Shown here: positions 1 to 9,423 of the stretch, piece after piece | How positions within the stretch are numbered: position 1 is the first letter of the stretch | Layout: each line of letters starts with the position of its first letter | Notes under the pieces: generated by a model | What the model saw: only the letters and a program-made list of their open reading frames with translations | What the model was told of the DNA's origin: nothing | Database searches by the model: none | Assembly: GCF_001618955.1 (NCBI RefSeq) | Contig: NZ_LVYV01000012.1 | Span: 434,001 to 498,000, forward strand | Direction of reading: 5' to 3' | Length of the DNA stretch: 64,000 nucleotides | Source: Tardiphaga robiniae | GTDB taxonomy: Bacteria; Pseudomonadota; Alphaproteobacteria; Rhizobiales; Xanthobacteraceae | Program-made: the position numbers and the translations under genes

Positions 1-31
1 AGTCGTTGCGTCAACTGCCATGGTTCACTCC

Positions 32-1555
32 TCAGATACTGATGTCGACGCCGCTGCTGGATCCCAGCATGCGGCCGTAACCGCGACCCGCAGCAATCGC
101 AGGCACGGACTCGTCTTCGTGGATCACAAGGCGCTGGGCGTTGCGGCCCGAATTCTCGCCATTGTTCTGTTGCTGGCCTTGCGATTGATCGCGCAGGCTG
201 AATTGTAATCCGCTGTCATTGGTCTTGAAGCCGGCCTGTTCGAGCGCGCGCTGCAGTTGCGGTGCATCCTGGCGCAGCATGGTCAGGGTTTCCGGCTTCT
301 CGACGGTGAGGTGCGAGGTGACGTTGCCATGCTTGTCGACTTCGAGCCGGACATCGATACGGCCGAGTTCGGCAGGGTCGAGCCTGATATCGAAGCTGCT
401 CTTTCCGGATTTGGCATTCTGCGCGATCTCGACGGCGACGCCGTTCAAAGGCACTGGCGCATTGGTCGCGACCGTGGCGGTCAATTGCGGGGTCGCAGCT
501 GCAATCGGCGTCGGTGCGGTCTGCAACGGCTGCTGCTGCAAGCTATTGGTGGTCGGCGCAGTCACATCCGGTAATGCAGCCTGGGCGGTATGTTCGGTGC
601 GACGCTCATGGGCAGCGCCAGCCGCAGGCTTTGCAGCTTCCGGTGCAACGGCGGTCGCGTCAGTTGCTACGCCATCGACGGGTTTGTCGCCCGGCTTGGC
701 ATCCTTGCCGACGGTCGGCACTGCGGCCGCGTCGGCTGGCTGCGCGGACGTCGTCTCGGTGGTTTTGGTCTTGTCTTCTGATTTGACCTCGGCCGTCGAT
801 GCCGTTGTGGCATCGGCTGCGCTGGTCTTCTTCGCGCCGGCTTTGCCGCCCGCGGGCGTCGCGGATGCGATAAGTGCCGCGAAATTTTCTTCGGCTTCCG
901 GAGGCGTCGTTGCGGGCGCCGCTTCGGCGTCAGCCGTTGCAGCTTCAGTCACTGCCGTCTGGGCTTTCAAAACGGCTGCAGCGATGGCGAGAGGCTGTGC
1001 AACGCCGGTGGTTTCGGGCGCTGTCGGAGCTACTGCAACATCGGTCGTGGCCGCAGGCACGGGGATCGCGACGGCGACGGCGGCGACCGCAACGGGCTTC
1101 TCGGTTGAGGCCGTTGCATCGACATCGGTCGTTGCGGTCTTGTCGGTATCCTTGGACGAGGCGCCCTTGGTGTCAGTCTTGTCGCCCGTTTTCGCGTCGG
1201 CCTTGGAATCGGCCTTCGTGTCGCTCGGGTCGCTCTTCTTCGCCTTGCGGGAGTCCTGCGCGGCATCGGCTGCCTGGGTGTCGCGGTCACGTGCATTGAC
1301 GGCCGCGTTGTCGGCGCGATCGTCGGACTGCCGTGTGCGGTCATTGCTCGAGGAGCGCGTGTCGTCGCGCCGTGCGGGTGCTGGCAGATCAGGCTGGGCG
1401 GCTGCGGCGCGATCGGTCACGACGCTGGCGGCAGTGTTGCTGTCGACCAGCGAGCCGAAGCTGTCGGCGTCCGACCGCTGATCGTCGCGGGACGAATTCG
1501 ATCGCGCGTTCTGAAACGAGATGTTTGAGATGATATCGGACGTGACGCTAACCAC
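32..1555 (-). CDS. fliK: Flagellar hook-length control protein FliK-like
   Basis: 507 aa. Seen: an N-terminal 370 or so residues of low complexity, rich in Ala, Thr, Asp, Lys and Pro, then a compact C-terminal domain (about 380-470) with the segment SFDIRLDPAELGRIDVRLEV. Known: this is the Flg_hook domain of FliK, the secreted ruler that stops hook growth and switches the flagellar export gate to filament substrates; a long disordered N-terminus is normal. The start is GTG with GGAAAGG six bases upstream; a stronger AAAGGAGGA lies too far away (about 24 nt). No other flagellar gene is in view, so the rest of its operon would lie left of the window. The domain call is firm; the exact start is less sure. 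Confidence 0.85.
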   Translation of the reverse strand: MVSVTSDIISNISFQNARSNSSRDDQRSDADSFGSLVDSNTAASVVTDRAAAAQPDLPAPARRDDTRSSSNDRTRQSDDRADNAAVNARDRDTQAADAAQDSRKAKKSDPSDTKADSKADAKTGDKTDTKGASSKDTDKTATTDVDATASTEKPVAVAAVAVAIPVPAATTDVAVAPTAPETTGVAQPLAIAAAVLKAQTAVTEAATADAEAAPATTPPEAEENFAALIASATPAGGKAGAKKTSAADATTASTAEVKSEDKTKTTETTSAQPADAAAVPTVGKDAKPGDKPVDGVATDATAVAPEAAKPAAGAAHERRTEHTAQAALPDVTAPTTNSLQQQPLQTAPTPIAAATPQLTATVATNAPVPLNGVAVEIAQNAKSGKSSFDIRLDPAELGRIDVRLEVDKHGNVTSHLTVEKPETLTMLRQDAPQLQRALEQAGFKTNDSGLQFSLRDQSQGQQQNNGENSGRNAQRLVIHEDESVPAIAAGRGYGRMLGSSSGVDISI

Positions 1556-1875
1556 GGGCGGCCTTTCCAGAAGAGTTCTATCCTCCTTTCAGCAAGGACC
1601 GGGCCATGTCTCCTTTCATAGAAATATCCATATAAATCAGTGCGTTATTGTTCTGAGAGAAACTCCTTGAGGACTCTCACGGCCGCTTCTTTTCTGCCCG
1701 GCGGCAAGAATTGCCGTTTCCGGCGAGGCGCCGTGATTGATTGAGCGCAAGGCGGCCTATATTAAAGTGCCATATCCCAACCATTGTCGGACCGACCTTT
1801 AAGTTCCGGGATTTGGCTCCGTTTTCCTGATCGCGACGGTTTGCAGCCAGCGCGGTCGCATCAGTGACCGAAACC
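1556..1875. other. Divergent intergenic region between fliK and mnmA
   Basis: About 320 bases with no convincing gene. It must hold both divergent promoters. A possible hairpin (TGAGAG at 1654-1659 pairing with CTCTCA at 1674-1679) and an AT-rich stretch at 1617-1650 are visible. No sigma-54 or sigma-28 promoter could be assigned with confidence. Confidence 0.4.
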
Positions 1876-3072
1876 ATGCTCAACAGTCTCGATCTCGAAG
1901 GCCGCCCGGAGGACACCAGGGTCGTGGTCGCCATGTCCGGCGGCGTCGACTCCTCGGCGACGGCTGCGCTGCTGAAGTCGCAGGGCTATGATGTCGTCGG
2001 TATTACGCTACAACTCTACGATCACGGCGCCGCCACCCATCGTAAGGGCGCTTGCTGTGCCGGCCGTGACATCCATGATGCCCGCGACGTCGCCGAGCGG
2101 ATCGGGATCCCGCATTACGTGCTGGATTATGAAAGCCGGTTCCGCGAGTCCGTGATCGACAATTTCGCCGCGAGCTATGCATCCGGCGAAACGCCGGTGC
2201 CGTGCATCGAATGCAATCGTTCGGTCAAGTTCCGCGACCTGCTGGCGACCGCGCGCGATCTCGGCGCGCAGGCGCTGGCGACCGGGCATTACGTGGCCTC
2301 ACGCCGCCTTGCTGACGGCTCGCGTGCCATGGTCTGCGCTGCCGATGCCGATCGCGACCAGAGCTATTTCCTGTTCGCCACCACGCAGGAACAGCTCGAT
2401 TATCTCCGCTTTCCGCTCGGCGACATGAGCAAGCCGCAGACCCGCGAACTAGCCCGGCAGTTCGATCTGTCGGTCGCCGACAAGCAGGACAGTCAGGACA
2501 TCTGCTTCGTGCCGTCCGGCCGCTACACCGACGTGATCGAGCGTCTGAAGCCGAATGCGCTTGAACCGGGCGAGATCGTCGATATGGATGGCCATGTCAT
2601 CGGCCGCCACGACGGCATTATCCATTTCACCATCGGTCAGCGCCGCGGCCTCGGTATTGCAGCGAGCGCGCCGCTCTACGTGATCAAGCTCGACGCCGTC
2701 ACCCGGCGCGTGGTCGTCGGCACGCGCGAGGCCTTGCGGATGCACCGCATTGTGCTGCGCGACGTCAACTGGATCGGCGGCGGGACGCTCGATCGCGCCG
2801 TTGGCAACGGTCTCGAACTGTTCGTCAAGGTGCGCTCGACCCGTGGACCACAGCCGGCCTGGCTGCGTGCTGTGAATGGCGGCTACGAGATCGAACTGGT
2901 CGGCGGCGAAGAGGGCGTGTCGCCCGGTCAGGCCTGTGTGTTCTACGACGCGCCGGACGGGCAGGCCCGCGTGCTCGGCGGCGGCTTCATCAAGAGCGCT
3001 GCGGCGAAAAGCCCTGTCAGCACATCCCCACGCGATGCTAATGTCCCTGCTGTCGCAGCGATGCGTGTGTAA
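1876..3072 (+). CDS. mnmA: tRNA-specific 2-thiouridylase MnmA
   Basis: 398 aa from ATG 1876; an in-frame GTG at 1864 would add four residues, but family members in this group begin MLNSLDL, so the ATG is preferred. Known role: cytoplasmic ATP-dependent thiolation of U34 in Lys, Glu and Gln tRNAs, taking sulfur from the IscS relay. Seen: PP-loop AMSGGVDSS near the N-terminus, the first catalytic Cys in [11 protein letters not shown] and the second in [10 protein letters not shown], plus C-terminal OB-like region ending in an Ala/Ser-rich tail. Full length and intact. It is followed 17 bp later by pmtA on the same strand, perhaps co-transcribed by chance. Confidence 0.95.
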   Translation: MLNSLDLEGRPEDTRVVVAMSGGVDSSATAALLKSQGYDVVGITLQLYDHGAATHRKGACCAGRDIHDARDVAERIGIPHYVLDYESRFRESVIDNFAASYASGETPVPCIECNRSVKFRDLLATARDLGAQALATGHYVASRRLADGSRAMVCAADADRDQSYFLFATTQEQLDYLRFPLGDMSKPQTRELARQFDLSVADKQDSQDICFVPSGRYTDVIERLKPNALEPGEIVDMDGHVIGRHDGIIHFTIGQRRGLGIAASAPLYVIKLDAVTRRVVVGTREALRMHRIVLRDVNWIGGGTLDRAVGNGLELFVKVRSTRGPQPAWLRAVNGGYEIELVGGEEGVSPGQACVFYDAPDGQARVLGGGFIKSAAAKSPVSTSPRDANVPAVAAMRV

Positions 3073-3089
3073 GAGTTCAGGGTAGGGGC

Positions 3090-3728
3090 ATGGCTGGCGA
3101 TATCGACCGCGCAGGGGTCGCGAAGGCTTACGGGCGCTGGGCGCCGATTTACGATCTCGTTTTTGGCAAGGTGTTCGATAGCGGTCGGCAATCGACAATC
3201 ATCGAGGCCGATCGGATCGGCGGCCACATCCTGGATGTCGGTGTCGGCACCGGACTGTCGCTCGTCGATTACGCCCGCACCACGAAGATTTGCGGCGTCG
3301 ATATTTCCGAGCCGATGCTGCGCAAGGCGCATGAGCGCGTCCGCACCCACAACCTCACCAATGTCGAAACGCTGGCGGTCATGGATGCGAAGAACCTCGC
3401 ATTCCCCGACAATCATTTCGATGCCGTCGTGGCGCAGTATGTCATCACCGCTGTTCCCGACCCGGAAGCCACGCTCGACGATTTCGTCCGTGTGCTGAAG
3501 CCAGGTGGCGAGCTCATTCTGGTCAACCACATCGGCGCTGAAAGCGGTCCGCGCAAGATTTTCGAACTGGCCTTTGCACCCTTGGCGCGTCGCCTTGGCT
3601 GGCGACCGGAATTCCCGTGGAAGCGGCTGGTGGATTGGGCCGCGGTGCATGGCGGGATCACGCTGGCCGAGCGCCGGTCGATGCCGCCGATGGGGCATTT
3701 TTCGCTGATCCGCTACATTAAATCCTGA
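3090..3728 (+). CDS. pmtA: Class I SAM methyltransferase, probable phosphatidylethanolamine N-methyltransferase
   Basis: 212 aa. Seen: N-terminal motif AYGRWAPIYDLVFG, SAM-binding motif I LDVGVGTG (48-55), an acidic motif II (CGVDISEPM), and a C-terminal LKPGGELILVNHIGAE segment. Known: this arrangement is typical of rhizobial/Rhodobacter-type PmtA, which methylates phosphatidylethanolamine at the cytoplasmic membrane toward phosphatidylcholine. Inferred: the same reaction here. UbiE-like methyltransferases share the fold, so specificity is likely but not proven. The gene is intact with a short spacing from mnmA. Confidence 0.75.
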   Translation: MAGDIDRAGVAKAYGRWAPIYDLVFGKVFDSGRQSTIIEADRIGGHILDVGVGTGLSLVDYARTTKICGVDISEPMLRKAHERVRTHNLTNVETLAVMDAKNLAFPDNHFDAVVAQYVITAVPDPEATLDDFVRVLKPGGELILVNHIGAESGPRKIFELAFAPLARRLGWRPEFPWKRLVDWAAVHGGITLAERRSMPPMGHFSLIRYIKS

Positions 3729-3779
3729 CTGTTGCAGCGCGGGACCGGAACCTCCGTTCGCGCCCGCGGTTTGCTCCGG

Positions 3780-4151
3780 ATGCAGATCAAACAGTTGCTC
3801 GTCATCGCAGGTCTTGTCATCGCCGGTTCCAGCGCTGCACTCGCGCAGGCGCCGCCGACGCCTGCTCCGCCACCCGCTCAGACCGCACCGCCGGCGGCTG
3901 AGCGTGCAAATGCCAATTGTGCGCCGACACAAATGACCCCGCAGGGGACGATTGCTCCCAGCGGTACGACGACCGGGCAGAGCTCTGAGCCGTTGGGCGA
4001 CAAGCTCGCGAAATCGGATGGCGTTTTGTGTCCGCCGAGCAATGTCGATTCCGCGATGCGGGCGCCGGCGCCGAATTCGGACAGCAGCAACACGCCGGTG
4101 ATTCCGCCGCCCGGCAGTCCCGGTGGCGATCCAAGCGTTAGGCCGAAGTAA
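3780..4151 (+). CDS. Small secreted proline/alanine-rich protein, unknown function
   Basis: 123 aa from ATG 3780; an upstream in-frame TTG at 3732 would prefix a charged tail to the signal peptide, so the ATG is preferred. Seen: a clear Sec signal peptide (MQIKQLLVIAGLVIAGSSAA, cut after ALA-Q), then a mature chain rich in Pro, Ala, Thr and Ser with two Cys residues and no globular-looking core. I do not recognise a family. It sits alone, convergent with the quiC-type gene on the other strand with only 15 bp between the stops. Confidence 0.6.
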   Translation: MQIKQLLVIAGLVIAGSSAALAQAPPTPAPPPAQTAPPAAERANANCAPTQMTPQGTIAPSGTTTGQSSEPLGDKLAKSDGVLCPPSNVDSAMRAPAPNSDSSNTPVIPPPGSPGGDPSVRPK

Positions 4152-4166
4152 ATCTTCGCTCAGGCA

Positions 4167-6026
4167 TTAGACGCGCGGGACAGATACTGGCCGCGCGTCA
4201 CGCGTTTGTGCCGCAAGCCTGATGCCTGCATTGGCCGCACCAAATCCCTGATAGTTGCGGCGCTCCACGATCTCGAAGAAGAAGCGCTCGTCGAAGCTCG
4301 GCGTGTAGATCTGGAAGAATTCACCGTCGCCTTCGCGATCATAGAGGATCTGGTTGTCGCGTAGCGCGGACATCAGTTCGGCATCGAGCCCGTATTTGGC
4401 TTCCACGTCATCGTAATAATTGTCGGGAATGCGCAGGAATTTGGCGCCGCGTTTGCGCATATCGGCCACAGCAGCAAAGATATTGTCGCACAAGAACGCG
4501 ATATGTTGCACGCCGGAACCGAAGAACTCCGAGATGAAGCGGTTCGACAGCGTACGCGTTGCCGATGATCCATTCAGGATGACGCGGAGTGATTGATTTG
4601 CGCTGATCAGCGCCTGGCTTTGCACGAGGCCGACCGGGTCCGGAATTTCCATCTGCGGCAGGCGCTGCAGGTCGAGAATGCCGGTGTAAAACAGAAGCCA
4701 CGACAACATCTCGTCATAGGGCATCGATTGCGAAATGTGATCGACGACGGAGAGATGATCTGTACCAGCATCGCTCTTGAGCGGCTCGAAATCTACGTCC
4801 CAATTCTTGCTGGCCGCTTCCAGGAAGTAGAGCAGACTGCCACCAACGCCGTGGATCGCCGGAATTTCCAGTTCGCCCGGTCCGACTGGCTGATAGAAAG
4901 TCCGCGCCTGCAAAGCTTCCGCGCGCGCCATGGCCTGCTTGGTATTGCCGACGTCCAGTGCGATGGCGCACACGCCGGGGCCATGCGTCACGTAATGCGA
5001 ATGCGCGAAACCGTCCGGCTCAGAATTGATCACGAGTTCGATAGTGCCCTGCGACCAGCGTTCGACGTCCTTGCTGCGATGGACGCCTGTCTTGCGAAAG
5101 CCGAGCTGGCTGAGCAGCGTCGCAAGGTCTGTCGCCTTGGCCTCGTTGACGGCAAACTCGATAAAGCCAACACCGCGGGTGGATGTCTTCGGCTGCAGGG
5201 CGTCGGCTGGCGTCTTGGCCAGTTGATCCTGCAGCAGGATCAGTGAGCGCAACCCGTCAGTGGCAGTGCGAACGGCGGAGCCTGCGCGGAACTGGTCGTT
5301 GAAAATCTCGAGCGACCACGCGCCGCTATAGCCGGTGGCCTGCACGGCTTCCATGAACTTGGCCACAGGCAGGTCGCCCTGACCGGGGAAGCAGCGGAAA
5401 TGCCGGCTCCAGGACAGGACATCGAGGCCCAGCTTCGGCGCGTCGGCGAGCTGCACTAGAAAGATCTTGTCGGCCGGGATGGATGCAATGGCGCTGACGG
5501 GAAATGCCGGGGCCAGCGCATGGAAGCTATCGAGGATCACGCCGATGGACGGGTGATTGGTGCGGCGCACGATCTCCCAGGCATCGCGATAGTCGTTGAC
5601 ATGAGCGCCCCATGCGAGCGCTTCGAAGCCGACACGCATGCCATGCTTCGCGGCGAGGTCCCCAAGCTCACGAAAATCCGCCGCTGCGCGGTCGATGCCG
5701 CCGAGCGAGGCCGGCGAGATGTTGCTGCAGATCAGCATCAGATCCGTCTGCAACTCTTTCATCAGATCGAACTTGCGCGCCGCGCGCGCGAAGTTGCGGC
5801 TGCGCTGCGGCTCCGGCATGCCCTCGAAATCGCGGAACGGCTGGAAGGCGCAGATGGTCAGGCCGAGGTCGCGACACATCTGGCCGACGTCGCGCGGACT
5901 GCCATTGAAGGACAGAAGATCTGCCTCGAAAATCTCGACCTCGTCAAAGCCGGCGGCAGCAATGGCGCGGAGCTTCTCATCCAGCGCGCCTGACAGCGAG
6001 ACGGTGGCGATCGAGAGCTTGTTCAT
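4167..6026 (-). CDS. quiC: 3-dehydroshikimate dehydratase fused to HPPD-like VOC domain (QuiC type)
   Basis: 619 aa, bifunctional-looking. Seen: residues 1-275 form an AP-endonuclease-2-like TIM barrel with candidate metal ligands E135, D166, H169, Q192 and E240 in GFEALAWG, VILDSFHA, FLVQLADAP and WSLEIF. Residues 285-600 form two VOC repeats like 4-hydroxyphenylpyruvate dioxygenase, with the 2-His-1-Glu set H430, H508 and E585 present. Known: QuiC-type enzymes dehydrate 3-dehydroshikimate to protocatechuate; the role of the fused HPPD-like half is poorly defined. Last gene of an ABC importer operon, overlapping livF by 4 bp, with a shikimate/quinate dehydrogenase upstream. Inferred: it feeds imported shikimate or quinate into the beta-ketoadipate pathway. 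The locus contains no protocatechuate dioxygenase. Confidence 0.85.
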   Translation of the reverse strand: MNKLSIATVSLSGALDEKLRAIAAAGFDEVEIFEADLLSFNGSPRDVGQMCRDLGLTICAFQPFRDFEGMPEPQRSRNFARAARKFDLMKELQTDLMLICSNISPASLGGIDRAAADFRELGDLAAKHGMRVGFEALAWGAHVNDYRDAWEIVRRTNHPSIGVILDSFHALAPAFPVSAIASIPADKIFLVQLADAPKLGLDVLSWSRHFRCFPGQGDLPVAKFMEAVQATGYSGAWSLEIFNDQFRAGSAVRTATDGLRSLILLQDQLAKTPADALQPKTSTRGVGFIEFAVNEAKATDLATLLSQLGFRKTGVHRSKDVERWSQGTIELVINSEPDGFAHSHYVTHGPGVCAIALDVGNTKQAMARAEALQARTFYQPVGPGELEIPAIHGVGGSLLYFLEAASKNWDVDFEPLKSDAGTDHLSVVDHISQSMPYDEMLSWLLFYTGILDLQRLPQMEIPDPVGLVQSQALISANQSLRVILNGSSATRTLSNRFISEFFGSGVQHIAFLCDNIFAAVADMRKRGAKFLRIPDNYYDDVEAKYGLDAELMSALRDNQILYDREGDGEFFQIYTPSFDERFFFEIVERRNYQGFGAANAGIRLAAQTRDARPVSVPRV

Positions 6027-6763
6027 GCCGCGGTCTCCGTCATGGCGCCGCCGAGGAACAACTGTCCGATGCGCGGATCGTTGAGCACACGGTCGGCCTT
6101 GTCCATCAAGCGGGTCTGGCCGAGTTCGAGCACGATACCGAAATCGGAAATCTCGAGTGCCGAGCGTGCATTCTGCTCGATCATCAGGATCGAGACGCCG
6201 TGGTCACGCAGCTCCTTCAGGATGTTGAACGTTTGCAGCACCATCAGCGGCGACAACCCGATGGACGGTTCGTCGATCAGCACCAGTTGCGGATTGAGCA
6301 GCAGGCCGCGGGCGATTTCGAGCTGCTTCTGCTCGCCGCCCGACAGGGTGGATGCCTGTTGCTTGGCTTTGGTGCGCAGCACCGGGAATTTGTCGAGCGC
6401 GGCCTCGATACGGGCCGGCAGATCAGTGATGTCGCGGCCGGCGGCGACGGCTCCGAGTTCGATATTGTGGCGGACCGTGAGTTCCGGGAAGATGTTGCGG
6501 CCCTGCGGGACGTAGCAGATGCCGGCGGTGAGCAGAGCACGCTGGCCGAGCCCCGTGACGTCCTTGCCTTTGAACGTAACCTTGCCTTCGCGCAACTTCA
6601 GCAGGCCGAAAATTGCCTTGAAGACGGTGGACTTGCCGGCGCCATTTGGCCCGATCACGGTGGTGATTGACCCAGCCGGCACCGAGAAGGTGGTGCCGTT
6701 GAGGATCGTCATCTTGCCGTAGCCGCCGACCAGGTTCTGAACGTCCAGGATTGCATCGCTCAT
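6023..6763 (-). CDS. livF: Branched-chain-type (HAAT) ABC transporter ATP-binding protein LivF
   Basis: 246 aa. Seen: Walker A GPNGAGKST (38-46), signature LSGGEQKQLEIARGL, Walker B LVLIDEPSIGLSP, and the short LivF-type C-terminus without an extra domain. GAGGAT lies just before the ATG. One of the two ATPases that power the LivHM permease at the inner membrane. Nine bases separate it from livG and it overlaps the downstream dehydratase by 4 bp, so transport and catabolism are translationally coupled. Known: HAAT importers take amino acids, aromatic acids, amides or urea. Inferred from context: shikimate, quinate or a related hydroaromatic acid. Confidence 0.93.
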   Translation of the reverse strand: MSDAILDVQNLVGGYGKMTILNGTTFSVPAGSITTVIGPNGAGKSTVFKAIFGLLKLREGKVTFKGKDVTGLGQRALLTAGICYVPQGRNIFPELTVRHNIELGAVAAGRDITDLPARIEAALDKFPVLRTKAKQQASTLSGGEQKQLEIARGLLLNPQLVLIDEPSIGLSPLMVLQTFNILKELRDHGVSILMIEQNARSALEISDFGIVLELGQTRLMDKADRVLNDPRIGQLFLGGAMTETAA

Positions 6764-6772
6764 GGCGTATCC

Positions 6773-7516
6773 TCAATGTCCCAGATAGGCTTCGATCACG
6801 GCGGGATTGGCGCGGACTTCGTCAGGCCGTCCCATCGCCAGAACCTTGCCTTCGGCCATCACCATCACGCGCGTGCAGAGCGACATCACGAATTCCATAT
6901 TGTGCTCGATCACCACAAAGGTGGCGCGCTTCTCCTGATTGATGGCGCGCAGGCGATCCTTGAGATCCGCGAGCATGGTCAGGTTGACGCCGCCGGCCGG
7001 TTCGTCGAGCAGCACCAGCCGCGGTCCACCCATGAAGGCCATCGCGGCATCGAGCAGCTTCTGCTGGCCATAAGAGAGGCCGCCTGCAGGTTCGTTGGCG
7101 AGATGGTCGAGCTTGAAGAAGCCGATCATCTGGTTTGCCGCCTCAGTGAGACCGGCGTCGGACGGGCCGAGCAGCCGCGACAACATGTTGCCCTGGTGCT
7201 CCTGGCCCGCAAGGATCAGGTTCTCGCGCACCGACAATTTTGGAAACACCTGCAGGAGCTGAAATGTGCGGCTGACGCCGAGGCCGTTTAGCTCTGACGG
7301 GCGCATACCGGTGACCACCTTGCCGTCGACCTTCACCTCACCGGCGCTCGGGCTGAGCTGGCCGAGGATACAGTTGAACAGTGTGGACTTGCCGCAACCG
7401 TTCGGTCCGATCAGGCCGAGAATTTCGCCTTCCTGCACGTCGAAGGAGACGCCATTGACGGCCGCGATGCCGCCAAAGCTCTTGCGGATGTTGGTGACTT
7501 CGAGGACCGCGGTCAT
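6773..7516 (-). CDS. livG: Branched-chain-type (HAAT) ABC transporter ATP-binding protein LivG
   Basis: 247 aa from ATG 7516; the open frame runs further upstream, but that part overlaps livM out of frame and is not homologous. Seen: Walker A GPNGCGKST (37-45), signature LSYGQQKLLDAAMA, Walker B LVLLDEPAGGVNL and the LivG-specific C-terminal VMAEGKVLAMGRPDEVRANPAVIEAYLG. The ATG overlaps the livM stop (ATGA). Partner of LivF as ATPase of the importer. Confidence 0.93.
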   Translation of the reverse strand: MTAVLEVTNIRKSFGGIAAVNGVSFDVQEGEILGLIGPNGCGKSTLFNCILGQLSPSAGEVKVDGKVVTGMRPSELNGLGVSRTFQLLQVFPKLSVRENLILAGQEHQGNMLSRLLGPSDAGLTEAANQMIGFFKLDHLANEPAGGLSYGQQKLLDAAMAFMGGPRLVLLDEPAGGVNLTMLADLKDRLRAINQEKRATFVVIEHNMEFVMSLCTRVMVMAEGKVLAMGRPDEVRANPAVIEAYLGH

Positions 7517-8508
7517 GGCGTCACCTCCAGCTTGGCCTTCGCGACTGCACGCTGGGCGGAAGCGGCCTTGGTGCGGCGTTCGGAGATGAAGCGATCGAGG
7601 ATGCCGAGAATCCCGGTCGGCGAGTAGATCAGCAGTCCGATCACCGCGATCGCATAGAGCATCAGGTAATAGCCCTGGGTGAAGCGCAGCCATTCCGGCA
7701 GCAGCACGGCAATCATCGCGCCGAGGAACGGTCCGAAGAAGAAACCGGAGCCGCCGACGATCACCATCATCAAGAGATCAAGCGACAGCGACAGGTGGAA
7801 CGGGACGGGATCGACATATTGCGTCAATGGCGCATAGAGCGTCCCGGCGACGCCGCCGAGTGCGGAGCCGATCGCAAAGGCCATCAGCGTATAGCGCCGC
7901 GTGTCGATGCCCAGCGAGAGCGCACGAACGGGATTTTCGCGCAGTGCAATGAAAGCGCGGCCCCAGGGCGAACGGATCAGCCACCAGACGGCCAGCGAGA
8001 CGAGCGCGAGCGATCCCAGACAGACATAATAGAATGGCAACGGTCGTCGCGTCGGATAGCCGAAGATTTCCGGGCGAGGGATGTTGCTGATGCCGTAGAT
8101 GCCCTTGGTCAGCCAATCCTCGTTCCGAAACACGAGAAAAGCGAGCGTCGAAAAGGCGAGGGTGACAAAAGCCAGATAGTGGTGCTGTACGCGCAGGGCG
8201 GGATAACCGAGGATCCAGCCGATAGCGAAACACAGCACGATGGCGACGCCGAGCGCGCCGATGAGCGGCAGGCCGTTCGATGTCATGATCGCAGCAGTGT
8301 ATGCGCCGATGCCGACAAAGGCGCCCTGCGCGAGCGAGACCTGTCCGGCATAGCCCAACGTCAGATTGAGCCCCATGGCGGCGATGGTCATCACAGCCCA
8401 CTGGCTCAGGATGAACAGACCGTAGCGGTTGAAATTCATCGGAACGATGATCAGCGCGGCAATGACAACGATGCCCAAGCCGATCTTGAGGGTCTTCGCC
8501 GCGGTCAT
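7513..8508 (-). CDS. livM: Branched-chain-type ABC transporter permease LivM
   Basis: 331 aa, hydrophobic throughout with about nine to ten membrane segments. Seen: the LivM hallmark GYAGQVSLAQGAFVGIGAYT (about 54-73) and a C-terminal cytoplasmic Ala/Lys-rich tail. Forms a heteromeric pore with LivH. Its ATG overlaps the livH stop by 4 bp and its stop overlaps livG, so the four transport genes form one tight translational chain. Confidence 0.93.
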   Translation of the reverse strand: MTAAKTLKIGLGIVVIAALIIVPMNFNRYGLFILSQWAVMTIAAMGLNLTLGYAGQVSLAQGAFVGIGAYTAAIMTSNGLPLIGALGVAIVLCFAIGWILGYPALRVQHHYLAFVTLAFSTLAFLVFRNEDWLTKGIYGISNIPRPEIFGYPTRRPLPFYYVCLGSLALVSLAVWWLIRSPWGRAFIALRENPVRALSLGIDTRRYTLMAFAIGSALGGVAGTLYAPLTQYVDPVPFHLSLSLDLLMMVIVGGSGFFFGPFLGAMIAVLLPEWLRFTQGYYLMLYAIAVIGLLIYSPTGILGILDRFISERRTKAASAQRAVAKAKLEVTP

Positions 8509-9380
8509 ACGGTGCGCTCCTCAGGCCGGCCAAGCATGCCCTGCGGCCGAAACAGAATGATCGCGATCAGCAGAACCAATGGCACAGCGGCGCGATACTG
8601 GGTGGAGACATAGGCGGCCGACAGATTGTCGACGACGCCGATCAGCAAGCCGCCGGCGATGGCGCCGCGGACCTGGTTGAAGCCGCCCACAATGGCGGCG
8701 ATGAACGCGGCCTGGCCCAGAACCTCGCCATTGGAGAACTTGGCGAGATAGATCGGTGTGATTAGCAGTGAGGCCAGCGCCACGAGAAAGGCATTGATCA
8801 GGAATGTCAGCAGGATCATGCGTTCGACGGGCACGCCGATGATGCGCGCGACGGTCGGGTTCTGCGCGGCGGCCTGCATCTGATGACCGATGGAGGTGCG
8901 GTTCAGCAGTGTGGTCAGGCCGAGCACGGCAAGGATCGCCAGCACGAGCACGCCGATGCTCTGCAGCGCAACGACGCGGCCGAAAATCGTGATGTCGCCG
9001 CCCGGGATGATCGAGGGAAACGGCGAGGCTTCGGCACTCCAGAATTGCTTGGCGGCCTCCTTGATGCCGATGGCCAGTGCCATGGTCGCAATCGCCAGCG
9101 GCAGCACGCCATGGCGCAGCATCGGATCGACCAGCAGCATCTTGAAGCCGAGGCCCAGTAGCAGCAGCGACAGCGCGATGCCAATCAGGATCGCCAGCCA
9201 GAACGGTGCGCCGGCATGCATCACCGCCAGCATCAGGAAGGCCGGCAGCATGACGAATTCGCCCTGCGCAAAATTGATGGTCTGCGAGGTCTGCCACAGC
9301 AGCGTGAAGCCGACTGCGACGATCGCATAGATCGCGCCGGTGGCGAGGCCTGCGATGAGGAGGTCGAGCAAATTGGACAT
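8505..9380 (-). CDS. livH: Branched-chain-type ABC transporter permease LivH
   Basis: 291 aa from ATG 9380, preceded by GGAG at a good distance; the in-frame TTG at 9392 lies inside that ribosome site and is rejected. Seen: eight or so membrane segments and the LivH hallmark LLWQTSQTINFAQGEFVMLP. Pairs with LivM. A palindromic repeat element separates it from livK (the binding protein) upstream, so livHMGF-quiC may be expressed at a lower level than livK. Confidence 0.93.
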   Translation of the reverse strand: MSNLLDLLIAGLATGAIYAIVAVGFTLLWQTSQTINFAQGEFVMLPAFLMLAVMHAGAPFWLAILIGIALSLLLLGLGFKMLLVDPMLRHGVLPLAIATMALAIGIKEAAKQFWSAEASPFPSIIPGGDITIFGRVVALQSIGVLVLAILAVLGLTTLLNRTSIGHQMQAAAQNPTVARIIGVPVERMILLTFLINAFLVALASLLITPIYLAKFSNGEVLGQAAFIAAIVGGFNQVRGAIAGGLLIGVVDNLSAAYVSTQYRAAVPLVLLIAIILFRPQGMLGRPEERTV

Positions 9381-9423
9381 GTGGTTCTCCAAATAGCCGG
9401 CGCTTCAACACACCGGCTGTGCG

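Noticed and set aside
219-1481. 420-aa open frame on + opposite fliK
   Set aside because: Ala/Ser/Val-rich shadow of the low-complexity fliK codons; no domain, no ribosome site.
1575-1640. Short leader-like ORF on - just upstream of fliK, ending near AAAGGAGGA
   Set aside because: About 15 codons, no ribosome site of its own; coupling to fliK cannot be supported from sequence alone.
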